Source of the DNA: Clostridium sp. 1001275B_160808_H3
Lineage (GTDB): Bacteria; Bacillota; Clostridia; Clostridiales; Clostridiaceae
Direction: 5' to 3'
Assembly (NCBI RefSeq): GCF_015550425.1
Contig: NZ_JADNAT010000002.1
Coordinates: 186,001 to 250,000 of the forward strand
Length of the DNA: 64,000 bases
The notes under the pieces are model-generated. The model worked only from the letters and a program-made list of their open reading frames with translations, had not been told where the DNA came from and did not search any database. Below are positions 1 through 8,026 of the stretch, one piece after another. The translations under genes and the position numbers were made by a program. Every line of letters begins with the position of its first letter. Position 1 is the stretch's first letter.

Positions 1-465
1 TTTATAAGTGAAAGTCCAGACTTAGTTCACTGGGGAAGACATAGAAGAGTTATGAGTAAAGGTGGATCAGGCTGGTGGCAAGGAACTAAAATTGGAGGAG
101 GAGCAACTCCAATAGAAACATCAGAAGGATGGTTAATGATTTACCATGGTGTATCTGGAACTTGTAATGGATTTGTTTATAGCATGGGAGCAGCTATTTT
201 AGATAAAGAAAATCCTTCAAAAGTTTTATATAGAACAAGAGATTACTTATTAACTCCAGAAAAGGATTATGAAACAACAGGATTTGTTCCAAATGTAGCA
301 TTCCCTTGTGCAACATTACAAGATGCTGAAACTGGAAGAATAGCTATTTATTATGGAGCAGCAGATACTTATGTAGCAGTAGCATATACACAAGTTGATG
401 AGTTAGTCCAATATATAAAAGAAAACTCAGAATTAGTATATGGGGATGACATAGAGTTTAGATAG
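1..465 (+). CDS. GH130 beta-mannoside phosphorylase family protein, 3' part
   Basis: The reading frame is open from base 1, so the start lies outside the window; 154 C-terminal residues are present. Motifs of glycoside hydrolase family 130 are visible: SPDLVHW, GGGATPIET followed by GWLMIYHGV, and the C-terminal YYGAADTYVAVA. Family members phosphorolyse beta-1,4- or beta-1,2-mannosides to mannose 1-phosphate, or hydrolyse them, in the cytoplasm. Substrate cannot be told from this fragment. A strong hairpin terminator follows the stop, and the next gene is convergent. Family assignment is firm, specificity unknown. Confidence 0.85.
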   Translation, partial: FISESPDLVHWGRHRRVMSKGGSGWWQGTKIGGGATPIETSEGWLMIYHGVSGTCNGFVYSMGAAILDKENPSKVLYRTRDYLLTPEKDYETTGFVPNVAFPCATLQDAETGRIAIYYGAADTYVAVAYTQVDELVQYIKENSELVYGDDIEFR

Positions 466-492
466 GCATTATTAAGTGTAAAGAAATAAAAG

Positions 493-533
493 AAGAGTTC
501 TTGCTTGATTAGAAAACAAGTAAGAACTCTTTT
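493..533. terminator. Bidirectional terminator between the GH130 gene and the permease
   Basis: A 15-bp stem (AAGAGTTCTTGCTTG pairing with CAAGTAAGAACTCTT, one G-T wobble) is followed by TTT and lies between two convergent genes, only 27 bases after the GH130 stop codon. Confidence 0.75.
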
Positions 534-536
534 GAT

Positions 537-1676
537 TTATATTTTAATCATAATATAAATTATTGGGACTAATATTAATAATCCGCAAAGATTATATAAG
601 GTAAAGCTTTTTAAGAATTTTCCACTACTTTCAGGATATTCTTTTATATAAAGTTTATATGAGATAACACTAGCTAATGAAGCTATAAGTGTACCAAGGC
701 CTCCTATATTAACTCCAAGCAAAAGTTCTTTATAATATGGAGTAAATCCTGAAATAAGCATAGTTGCAGGTACATTACTTATACCTTGACTTACAATTAT
801 TGATGAAAAGTAAGTACTTTTACTAGAAGAAAGTATTGATTCCATAATATTTTTAATATAATCCATTGAAGATATATTGCCTATAAATATAAAGAAACAA
901 ATAAAAGTTAATAATAAAGAGTAGTCCACTAACTTAAATAGTTCTTTATTTAAAAACAATACTGTAATAATTGTTAAAATAAAAGTGAGTTTATAATCAA
1001 TAACATGAAATACTGATAGTAGTATTATTAAAAGTAATATTAGGTATATTATAAATTCTTTTAGGTTAGAAATTTTTATAGTTTCTACTGTAAAAGAGTA
1101 TGTATTATTATCACTTTTTAAAATTATTGCTATTAAAAATAAAATTGAAAGCATCACCAATGGAAGTGTTATTTTAAAGAACTCTACTGGATTAACTTCA
1201 AAAAATGAATAGATAAAAAGATTTTGAGGGTTACCCATAGGAGTTAGAGAACTTCCTAAATTAGCAGCAATTGTTTGAAATATTATTATTTTAAAAGGGT
1301 TTATTTTTATCTTTTTTCCAATTATTAATGTTAATGGTACAAATGTAATTAAAGCAACATCATTTGTAACAATCATAGAAGAAAAGAAAGTTAAAAATAT
1401 TAAAGTAAAGCATATGGATCTATAGCTTGTACATTTGGACAATAAGGATGTAGCAAAGGAATCTAATACTTTTAATTCCTTAAAAGCAGCTACAATAAGC
1501 ATTAAATTAAATAAAAGAACCAAAACATTAAAATCGATATATTCTAATTTAGGCATAGAAAAAAATGAAGATACAATTGCTAATGTTAATGCAATAATTA
1601 GCAAAATATCTTTTTTTATAAATGTAATAATTTTTTCAGTGAATTTAATTTTTTCTAGATTTAATATAGAATTCAT
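537..1676 (-). CDS. ArsB/NhaD/SLC13-type anion permease
   Basis: A 379-residue protein with about ten hydrophobic segments. The citrate-transporter/ArsB fold is suggested by two repeat signatures: SSMIVTNDVALITFVPLTL (about residues 99-117) and LGSSLTPMGNPQNLFIYSF. These resemble the helix-break motifs of Na+- or H+-coupled anion transporters. The start has AGCGAGG upstream. It is alone, convergent with the GH130 gene and divergent from dus, so context gives no substrate. It could carry a dicarboxylate, arsenite or another anion; ion-transporter superfamily membership is the safe call. Confidence 0.75.
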   Translation of the reverse strand: MNSILNLEKIKFTEKIITFIKKDILLIIALTLAIVSSFFSMPKLEYIDFNVLVLLFNLMLIVAAFKELKVLDSFATSLLSKCTSYRSICFTLIFLTFFSSMIVTNDVALITFVPLTLIIGKKIKINPFKIIIFQTIAANLGSSLTPMGNPQNLFIYSFFEVNPVEFFKITLPLVMLSILFLIAIILKSDNNTYSFTVETIKISNLKEFIIYLILLLIILLSVFHVIDYKLTFILTIITVLFLNKELFKLVDYSLLLTFICFFIFIGNISSMDYIKNIMESILSSSKSTYFSSIIVSQGISNVPATMLISGFTPYYKELLLGVNIGGLGTLIASLASVISYKLYIKEYPESSGKFLKSFTLYNLCGLLILVPIIYIMIKI

Positions 1677-1858
1677 TTAAAACCTCGCTGTAAATTTATT
1701 TATGCAAAATACTTAATAAATTTTACACTAATGAAGTTATTAAATTCAAGTGGTAAGAATAATATACATTTTATTAATATTAAGTAGATAAGAGGCTATA
1801 AGGCTGATATAATGTTTCTTGAAATCTTTATATAAAGAATATAGTAAGGAGTTATTCT

Positions 1859-2818
1859 ATGAAATATTATTTAGCACCAATGGAAGGAATCACTGGATTC
1901 ATATATAGAAATACATATAAAAAATTTTTTAATGATATTGATAAGTATTTTACGCCATTTATTGTTCCAACAAGTAGTAAAAGTTTTAAGACTAAGGAAT
2001 TAAGAGATATTTTGCCTGAAAATAATAAGGGCATTTATATAGTTCCCCAAATACTTACTAATGATTCTGAAGGTTTTATTACTACTGCTAGAAAGTTACA
2101 ACAATTAGGTTATAACGAGATTAACTTAAATTTAGGATGTCCTTCAGGAACAGTAGTTTCTAAAAATAGAGGATCTGGGTTTTTAGCTAAAAGAGATGAG
2201 CTAGATATGTTTTTAGATGAAATATATAAAATAGATGATATGAAAATTTCAATAAAAACTAGAATAGGAAAAGATAGACCAGAAGAATTTTATGAATTAA
2301 TAAAAATTTATAATAAATATCCCTTAGAAGAATTAATTATTCATCCTAGAACTAGAGAAGATTTCTATGGAAATAAACCTAACTTAGAAGTGTTTAAAGA
2401 TGCCCTAACATTAAGTAATAGTAAAGTATGTTATAATGGTGATATTTTTAAATTAGAGGATTATAATAAATTATCAACAGAGTTTCCTGAATTAAATACA
2501 ATAATGTTAGGAAGAGGAATATTAGCAAATCCAGGGCTAATTAATGAAATTAAAAATAATATAAATTTAGATAAAAAAGTATTAAAAGAGTTCCATGATG
2601 AAATCTTCAATAATCATAGAGAAGTGTTTAAAGATGATAATATTGCACTTTATAGAATGAAAGAGCTATGGGGATACATGATTTACATATTTTCAGATAA
2701 TAAGAAATACGCTAAAAAAATAAAAAAATCACAAAAGGTAGAAGATTATAATGAAGCAGTTTCAAGTTTATTCAATGAACAAGAAATCATAAAAGGAGCA
2801 GGACTGTTTAGTAATTAA
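1859..2818 (+). CDS. dus: tRNA-dihydrouridine synthase (Dus family)
   Basis: A 319-residue FMN-dependent TIM-barrel enzyme that reduces specific uridines in tRNA to dihydrouridine using NAD(P)H. The N-terminal LAPMEGITG, the catalytic-loop motif NLNLGCPSGTV with the presumed proton-donor Cys94, GSGFLAK, IKTRIG, the HPRTREDFY segment and the FMN phosphate motif MLGRGILANP are all present in family order. The start is preceded by AAGGAG. Length is normal. It is monocistronic, with a terminator about 260 nt downstream past a large inverted repeat. Which uridines it modifies cannot be read here. Confidence 0.93.
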   Translation: MKYYLAPMEGITGFIYRNTYKKFFNDIDKYFTPFIVPTSSKSFKTKELRDILPENNKGIYIVPQILTNDSEGFITTARKLQQLGYNEINLNLGCPSGTVVSKNRGSGFLAKRDELDMFLDEIYKIDDMKISIKTRIGKDRPEEFYELIKIYNKYPLEELIIHPRTREDFYGNKPNLEVFKDALTLSNSKVCYNGDIFKLEDYNKLSTEFPELNTIMLGRGILANPGLINEIKNNINLDKKVLKEFHDEIFNNHREVFKDDNIALYRMKELWGYMIYIFSDNKKYAKKIKKSQKVEDYNEAVSSLFNEQEIIKGAGLFSN

Positions 2819-2823
2819 TATAA

Positions 2824-3028
2824 AGGCTATGATAAATAGTATATGTTCCATAAGCTAAATAGCTGTGCAAAGAAGTACTAGGCTTGGAAAAACTACTATG
2901 CCAAGAGTTTTGGTTAACTCGCTGTGCTCAAACAAACCAACAACACTAAGGCCTAGTAGTTCTTCCTTCACCAAGTACTTCTAATTGCTTGCTATATGCT
3001 TATTCCACATATGCTATTTATCTTCGCC
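2824..3028. repeat. Large imperfect inverted repeat, about 75-nt arms
   Basis: Bases from about 2824 to 2902 pair with about 2950 to 3028. Matching blocks include GATAAATAG with CTATTTATC, ATAAGC with GCTTAT, AGAAGTACT with AGTACTTCT and AACTACTA with TAGTAGTT. The loop holds a smaller hairpin, TTGGTT (2910-2915) with AACCAA (2935-2940). This occupies most of the 366-nt gap after dus. It could be a MITE-like repeat, a decayed mobile element or a structured RNA; no second copy was seen in the window. Confidence 0.65.
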
Positions 3029-3077
3029 ATCTTATATTAAGTATCTAAATTAATAATGAAAAGAAGGAATTAAGGGG

Positions 3078-3099
3078 AAAAATCCTTATAGGATTTTTT
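3078..3099. terminator. Terminator between dus and spoVAE
   Basis: AAAATCC and GGATTTTTT form a compact hairpin with a T-run on the plus strand and an A-run that serves as a T-run on the minus strand. It can end both convergent transcripts. Confidence 0.6.
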
Positions 3100-3184
3100 G
3101 AGAAATTGATTTTAGAATAGTTAACCAAAGGTGAACTATCATTTTAACTCTTTCACTTTTCACTATTTAACTCTTAACTTTTGA

Positions 3185-3538
3185 TCATCCTTTAGGTTTG
3201 AATATTATTGCAGCAAAGAAACCAAATATTATTGCAGCAGCAACACCTCCGCTTACTGTCTTTAGCATACCAGTAAATATTCCTACAAATCCTGTTTGTT
3301 GAGCTTCATTTATAGCTGCCGTTACAAGGGTATTTCCAAAGCTACTTATTGGAACAAATGCTCCTGCGCCAGCAAATTTAACTAGGGGATCATATAGACC
3401 AAACCCTCCTAAAATTGCACCAATTACTACTAATGTACAAGTAGTATGTGCAGGAGTAATTTTCAAAGTATCCATTATAAGTTGCCCAATAACACAAATT
3501 ATACCACCTATTATAAATGCAAAAATAAATTTTTCCAT
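3185..3538 (-). CDS. spoVAE: Stage V sporulation protein AE (SpoVAE/SpoVAEb)
   Basis: A 117-residue integral membrane protein with about four hydrophobic helices and the SpoVAC/SpoVAE-family core: GQLIMDTLKITPAHTTC near residue 18 and GAFVPISSFGNT. SpoVA proteins form the inner-membrane channel that moves Ca-dipicolinic acid into the developing spore and out on germination. It is the last gene of a minus-strand operon, 22 nt after spoVAD. Related in sequence to the neighbouring SpoVAC (shared ITGFAN/ISSFGN and GLYD motifs). Confidence 0.93.
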   Translation of the reverse strand: MEKFIFAFIIGGIICVIGQLIMDTLKITPAHTTCTLVVIGAILGGFGLYDPLVKFAGAGAFVPISSFGNTLVTAAINEAQQTGFVGIFTGMLKTVSGGVAAAIIFGFFAAIIFKPKG

Positions 3539-3560
3539 AAGTTAAATCACACCTTCTTTT

Positions 3561-4562
3561 TTACATTTCTATAGAAACCGCATGGGCAACGCAAGGAATG
3601 CTTTCCTTTTGTTGAAAGGAGATAGGGGACATTAGAGCGCCTGTTGCCACAACTAATATCTTTTTTAACTCTCCTTTACGCATGCGATTAAGTAAATGTC
3701 CATAAGTTACAGTAGCAGAACAACCACAACCACTTCCACCAGCGAAACTAGGTTGATCTTTTGTATATATTAAAAGTCCGCAGTCTGTAAATATATCTAT
3801 TGGCATGTATATATTGTGTTTTTCAAATAAAGCATTAGCAATTTCATGCCCAACTTTTCCTAGGTCACCAGTAGCAATAAGGTCATAATTTGAAGCATCA
3901 ATGTTTAAATCTCTAAAATGAGCTTCTATAGTATCTACAGCAGCTGGAGCCATAGCAGCGCCAACGTTATAGGGATCTGAAATTCCCATGTCTACAACTC
4001 TTCCAATAGTAGCAGAAGTAACCTTTGGACCGTTGCCTTTTTGTGCAAGCACTGCTGCACCAGCACCAGTTACTGTCCATTGAGCAGTAGGTGGTCTTTG
4101 AACCCCATATTCTGTGGGATATCTAAATTGTTTTTCAGCAGCAGCATTATGACTACTTGCAGCTGTCACAACATATTTTGCAGATTTACTATCTATAAGC
4201 TGAGCTGCTAATGCTAAACCTTCCATGGAGCTTGAGCAAGCACCAAATATTCCTAGATAAGGAATTCCTAAAGTTCTTGCAGTAAAGCTACTAGAAATAA
4301 TTTGATTCATTAAGTCTCCGCTAAAGAAGAAGTTAATATCTTCTTTTTGCAAGTTTGCTTTTTGTATTGCTCGTTGGCAGGCGTGTTCAAGAAGGGCTTT
4401 TTCTGCTTTTTCATAACTATCTTGACCAAGCCATAAATCTTCTGTAAGTATATCAAAATCATTAGCTAAAGCTCCATTAGCTTCGAATGGTCCGCCAATA
4501 GCTGCTGAAGATAATATTGTAGGTTTAGAATCAAAAATCCAAGATTGATGTCCTTTAAGCAT
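3561..4562 (-). CDS. spoVAD: Stage V sporulation protein AD (SpoVAD)
   Basis: A 333-residue thiolase-fold protein, the known DPA-binding subunit of the SpoVA complex on the spore inner membrane. Recognisable segments: SSAAIGGPFEANG near the N-terminus, YLGIFGACSSSMEGLALA with the cysteine at the thiolase active-site position, and GGSGCGCSATV in the C-terminal half. The start codon directly follows the spoVAC stop (TAA-ATG), indicating translational coupling. Length is typical. Expression would be expected in the forespore, but no promoter is visible inside the operon. Confidence 0.96.
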   Translation of the reverse strand: MLKGHQSWIFDSKPTILSSAAIGGPFEANGALANDFDILTEDLWLGQDSYEKAEKALLEHACQRAIQKANLQKEDINFFFSGDLMNQIISSSFTARTLGIPYLGIFGACSSSMEGLALAAQLIDSKSAKYVVTAASSHNAAAEKQFRYPTEYGVQRPPTAQWTVTGAGAAVLAQKGNGPKVTSATIGRVVDMGISDPYNVGAAMAPAAVDTIEAHFRDLNIDASNYDLIATGDLGKVGHEIANALFEKHNIYMPIDIFTDCGLLIYTKDQPSFAGGSGCGCSATVTYGHLLNRMRKGELKKILVVATGALMSPISFQQKESIPCVAHAVSIEM

Positions 4563-5042
4563 TTACATCGCCCCCAACCATATTATTATCATTTTTATAG
4601 TTGCAACTATAAAAGCAGAGAAAACTCCATAAACAACTATTGCACCTGCAAGGCTAAACATATTTCCAGCTACTCCAAGTACAAAGCCTTCACTTTTATG
4701 TTCAATTGAAGCAGATGCAATTGAATTGGCAAATCCTGTTATTGGGACAGCAGTTCCGCATCCAGCCCATTGACTAAGGTGATCATAAATTCCAAGCCCA
4801 GTAAATAAAGCTGAAAGAAATATTAAGAGTATGTATGTTGGGGCCATTGATGTTTTTTCATCAAAATTAAAATAGTTCATAAATATCCATTGAAATCCTT
4901 GGCCGATTGTGCATATTGCTCCACCTACAAGGAATGCTCTAATACAATTTTTAAAAATAGGTCTTTTAGGTTCTATGCTTTTTACTAAAGCATCATATTG
5001 TTGCTGAGATGTAGTCATTTTTTTCTTTTTCATATTTGACAT
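4563..5042 (-). CDS. spoVAC: Stage V sporulation protein AC (SpoVAC)
   Basis: A 159-residue membrane protein with a basic N-terminus and about four helices; motifs ICTIGQGFQ, GLGIYDHLSQWAGCGTAVPITGFANS. In Bacillus SpoVAC acts as the mechanosensitive pore of the DPA channel. The ATG at 5042 is preferred over an in-frame GTG three codons earlier because GGTG lies 6 nt before it. It follows the DUF421 gene by 12 nt and is coupled to spoVAD. Confidence 0.95.
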   Translation of the reverse strand: MSNMKKKKMTTSQQQYDALVKSIEPKRPIFKNCIRAFLVGGAICTIGQGFQWIFMNYFNFDEKTSMAPTYILLIFLSALFTGLGIYDHLSQWAGCGTAVPITGFANSIASASIEHKSEGFVLGVAGNMFSLAGAIVVYGVFSAFIVATIKMIIIWLGAM

Positions 5043-5054
5043 ATATTTCACCTT

Positions 5055-5915
5055 CTAACGTAATAAATATGGTTCTAATTTTGCTAGAATTCGTTCTAAA
5101 GCTTTTGAGTCTTTTAAATACATATTTTTAGCATCTTTATTATCAGTATCTATAGAAAATGACATAAGATCTGATTGGCTCTTTTCTAAGCTAGCATATA
5201 ACATTTCTTTAATTTCAGTTTTAGGAACTTGTATCATATCATCAAATAAGTCAATGTATAAATCTCCAGAAGAATCAACTTGCCCTAGAAAAACATTCTC
5301 AAGGGAAACACCTTTAATTTCTAGTTGAGTTGTAAGCCAACCTTGATTTAATCCAGCATTAGTAAGTCCTTCATTTAAGATATTTCCATCTAAAATAACT
5401 GTTTGTGGCTCTGCTTTAGGAGATACTTTTTTTCCTAAATCATATGAAGTAACAGGCTTTTTATCAGCTTTTAAACTAATATTTATATCTCCATTTGTTT
5501 CCATAACAGCAAACTCTACATCAGCTAAATTAAATGCTTTTTTAGAACGTAATTCTTGTAAAAATTCTTGACCTGTTATTCTTTCTTTAGATAAGTTATC
5601 TTCCATTATTTTTCCATTTTTTATTAATACTCTTTCTTTACCGTGAATTGAATTATAAATATATTTACTCTTCATTGAAGCATAATCTAAGGCAAGAGGC
5701 ATTAGTGCCCAAACAGCTAAAGGTATTAATCCAAAATAAAAATTATCAATTAAATTTAAAGAAAGTAAAGAAATTATAATGGCTATTGAAGCATAAGAAA
5801 TAAAATCAAAAGGGGTAGACCTAGCTAAGGTCTTCTTTTTTATGAATCTTGCTATTACTAAAGCTAAAAAAAATAGAACTATTGATTTAAATAATACTAT
5901 TAACCAAGAATCCAT
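5055..5915 (-). CDS. DUF421-DUF1657 fusion protein ('2Duf'-like spore membrane protein)
   Basis: A 286-residue protein: three hydrophobic helices in the first 75 residues, then a soluble YetF/DUF421 domain, then a C-terminal segment from about residue 238 (SQSDLMSFSIDTDNKDAKNMY) that aligns with the separate DUF1657 proteins next door. This DUF421+DUF1657 layout matches the protein called 2Duf in the spoVA2mob operon of heat-resistant Bacillus spores, where it is reported to raise wet-heat resistance. That role here is inference from domain order and operon. The ATG at 5915 has GAGG 6 nt upstream; a GTG at 5927 is the alternative. Confidence 0.85.
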   Translation of the reverse strand: MDSWLIVLFKSIVLFFLALVIARFIKKKTLARSTPFDFISYASIAIIISLLSLNLIDNFYFGLIPLAVWALMPLALDYASMKSKYIYNSIHGKERVLIKNGKIMEDNLSKERITGQEFLQELRSKKAFNLADVEFAVMETNGDINISLKADKKPVTSYDLGKKVSPKAEPQTVILDGNILNEGLTNAGLNQGWLTTQLEIKGVSLENVFLGQVDSSGDLYIDLFDDMIQVPKTEIKEMLYASLEKSQSDLMSFSIDTDNKDAKNMYLKDSKALERILAKLEPYLLR

Positions 5916-5927
5916 AGTCCACCTCAC

Positions 5928-6134
5928 TTAGTTACCTTTATATTGGGGTTCTTCAAACTCCATAAAGCCTATTCTTTTTTCTAGATCTTTTTTTATATTA
6001 TCTATTTCTTTAGCTGCTTCTTTATAAGTGTTTCTAGATTTTTCATCACGTTCTTGTAATGAATACATTTCTAAAGTAGATTGAGCGCCTTTTAATGTGG
6101 CTAACGTTTGTTTTACTTTTGAAATAGCAGTCAT
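5928..6134 (-). CDS. DUF1657 small protein, first gene of the spoVA operon
   Basis: A 68-residue, charged, probably helical protein. MTAISKVKQTLATLKGAQSTLEMYSLQ and the ending EEPQYKGN match the family pattern seen in the divergent DUF1657 protein (QEPQYNK). An AAAGGAGG site precedes the start. Its stop codon lies 12 nt before the chosen start of the DUF421 gene, so it leads the operon. Function unknown; linkage to spoVA implies a spore role. Confidence 0.88.
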   Translation of the reverse strand: MTAISKVKQTLATLKGAQSTLEMYSLQERDEKSRNTYKEAAKEIDNIKKDLEKRIGFMEFEEPQYKGN

Positions 6135-6191
6135 ATAAAAGCCTCCTTTATATATAAATCTTTCTCACTTACTTTAACCAGTAATATTAGT

Positions 6192-6253
6192 TTTAATTCA
6201 TTTCTTATATAAATATTTACTTTAATTCATTTCTTTCTTATATAAATATTTAC
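6192..6253. repeat. Tandem duplication upstream of the spoVA operon
   Basis: Bases 6192-6220 and 6221-6253 are two copies of one unit beginning TTTAATTCATTTC and ending TATATAAATATTTAC. The second copy has a 4-base insertion (TTTC). It lies 58-119 bases upstream of the first gene of the minus-strand operon, where its promoter should be. Confidence 0.8.
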
Positions 6254-6331
6254 TCAAATTATTGAAAAGGATTATCTAATAGAAGCTAGGCTAAAAAGGA
6301 ATATATTTCATTATAAAAAGAATATTTAAAT

Positions 6332-6361
6332 TGAATATTAAAATTGATAATGAACAAAATA
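6332..6361 (+). promoter_or_regulatory. Possible forespore (sigma-G/F-like) promoter of the divergent DUF1657 gene
   Basis: TGAATA at 6332 and CAAAATA at 6355 are separated by 17 bases. This differs by one base from the sigma-G style pattern TGAATA-N17/18-CATnnTA and lies 35 bases before the gene. Fits the spore theme but is only a pattern match. Confidence 0.4.
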
Positions 6362-6395
6362 AAATTGCAATACAAAATATAAAGGAGGAAATATT

Positions 6396-6599
6396 ATGCC
6401 TACAGGAACTAAACTTGAAACAGCATTAGCTAGTGCAAAAGGATTAGCTGCTGATATGAAGACTTTTTCTTTAGACACAGATAATCAACAAGCAAAACAA
6501 ATGTTTAATCAACTTGCAAGTACAATGGATGGTGTTGAGCAATCACTTCAATCAAGACTTGATTTTGTAAAACAACAAGAACCACAATATAATAAATAG
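6396..6599 (+). CDS. DUF1657 small protein, divergent from the spoVA operon
   Basis: A 67-residue protein with AAAGGAGG before its start. Its core (MKTFSLDTDNQQAKQMF, residues about 21-37) is very close to the C-terminal domain of the DUF421 fusion protein at 5055-5915, and less close to the other DUF1657 protein at 5928-6134. Ends in the family tail QEPQYNK. Monocistronic with its own terminator. Function unknown; probably made with the spoVA genes in the forespore. Confidence 0.88.
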   Translation: MPTGTKLETALASAKGLAADMKTFSLDTDNQQAKQMFNQLASTMDGVEQSLQSRLDFVKQQEPQYNK

Positions 6600-6600
6600 T

Positions 6601-6647
6601 AAAAATACTCCTATATCTATAACATCAACTAGATATGGGAGTATTTT
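6601..6647 (+). terminator. Terminator after the DUF1657 gene
   Basis: AAAAATACTCC-TATATCTA pairs with TAGATA-TGGGAGTATTTTT and ends in a T-run. The rest of the gap to 6970 is A+T-rich and shows no further gene that could be supported. Confidence 0.85.
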
Positions 6648-6970
6648 TATGAATAATTTTTTATGTAAACTTTAAAATATTTATAAATATAAGATAAATT
6701 ATTCTTTTCAATAAATTATGAAATTTTTATTCTATAACGAAGGTATTTATTCAGAAATTTGGAGTAGTTAAATGAAAGATTAAATAATCAATTATTTCAG
6801 ATCTGATATTTTACTTAAATAAATATATTAATTATTTAATATATCTTAAGTTTTAATTATATGGCTTAGTAATTAAAGCTTAAAAGTAATTAGTATAAAT
6901 TTATGTAAAATTACAAATGTATGATATTATATAATATAGAATCAAATATATCAAAAACGGAGGAATAGTT

Positions 6971-7867
6971 ATGATAAGATTAATAGCGTCAGATATGGAT
7001 GGAACCTTATTAAATAGTGATCATGACATAGATTTTGAAACTGTAAAAGCAATTAAAAAAGCCGAAGAAGCTGGAATAATATTTGCAATATCTACAGGTA
7101 GAGAATATGATAGTGTTAAGGTTTTATTAGATAAACATAATATAAAGGCTCAATGTGTGCTTTCAAATGGAGCGGAATATAGAGATGAAGATGGAAATAT
7201 CTTAGATGTAATAAATATAAAAAATGAAACTGCAAAGAAGATAATCGAAATTCTAGATAAAAATAAAATGTCAGCTCGAATATTTACAGAAAAGGGTGTA
7301 TTTACTACATCTACAAGAGAAATGGCTCTTCAAGAGGTTATCTTTAGAACTATGAGTTTTAATCCATCATTAACTGAAGAAGAAGCAAGAGAAGTTGCAG
7401 AAAATTTAGGTTTCTTTACTTGTTTAAAATTTATTGAGGATTTAGATAAATTCTTTGAAGAGGGAGTAGAAGTAAGAAAATTTGTTGCTTTTCATAATGA
7501 TATAGAGCTTATAGATAAAATGAAGAAAGTGCTTGGAGAAATTGAAGGATTGGCTATCTCATCATCATTCAGAGATAATATAGAAATTACTGATATAAAT
7601 GCTCAAAAAGGAATAATCTTAGAACAGGTTGCAGCTAAAATGGATATAGCAAGAGAAGATGTTATGATATTAGGTGATAGTTTTAATGATTATTCAATGT
7701 TTGAGATATTTGAAGAAACTGTTGCAATGAAAAATGCTATACCAGAGGTGAAGGCGATAGCTAAATATATAACAGATAGCAATGATAATTTAGGAGTTGC
7801 TAAAGCCATTTATAATGTACTTAATAATGAAATGGATAAAATGCTTAAGTCAGAAGAAAATTTTTAA
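6971..7867 (+). CDS. Cof-type HAD-IIB sugar/nucleotide phosphatase
   Basis: A 298-residue cytosolic HAD hydrolase. Motif I is DMDGTLL with nucleophile Asp8 and Asp10; motif II is ISTGR; motif IV is LGDSFNDYSMFE followed by the family-typical AMKNAIPEVK and a YITDSNDNLGVAKAI tail. These are the hallmarks of the Cof/YidA group, which dephosphorylates sugar phosphates, flavin nucleotides or pyridoxal phosphate. Substrate not predictable. AACGGAGGAA precedes the start. Monocistronic, with a terminator 18 nt downstream. Confidence 0.92.
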   Translation: MIRLIASDMDGTLLNSDHDIDFETVKAIKKAEEAGIIFAISTGREYDSVKVLLDKHNIKAQCVLSNGAEYRDEDGNILDVINIKNETAKKIIEILDKNKMSARIFTEKGVFTTSTREMALQEVIFRTMSFNPSLTEEEAREVAENLGFFTCLKFIEDLDKFFEEGVEVRKFVAFHNDIELIDKMKKVLGEIEGLAISSSFRDNIEITDINAQKGIILEQVAAKMDIAREDVMILGDSFNDYSMFEIFEETVAMKNAIPEVKAIAKYITDSNDNLGVAKAIYNVLNNEMDKMLKSEENF

Positions 7868-7884
7868 TAAGATATTAAAATTAA

Positions 7885-7929
7885 AATAAACTCAAAGATA
7901 ATTAATTATTCATTATCTATGAGTTTATT
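7885..7929 (+). terminator. Terminator after the HAD-IIB gene
   Basis: AATAAACTCA and TGAGTTTATT pair, with AGATAAT/ATTATCT continuing the stem inward; TTCTT follows. Confidence 0.7.
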
Positions 7930-8026
7930 CTTAATTGTAATCTAAATAAATAAACTTTATTTTTATAAGGTTTAGAAATATTGATATTTAAAAAATTAAT
8001 ATTTGTAGCAAAATACGGAGGAGAAT

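Noticed and set aside
1435..1680. Plus-strand open frame inside the anion permease gene
   Set aside because: It has no ribosome binding site and lies antisense to a well-supported membrane protein gene.
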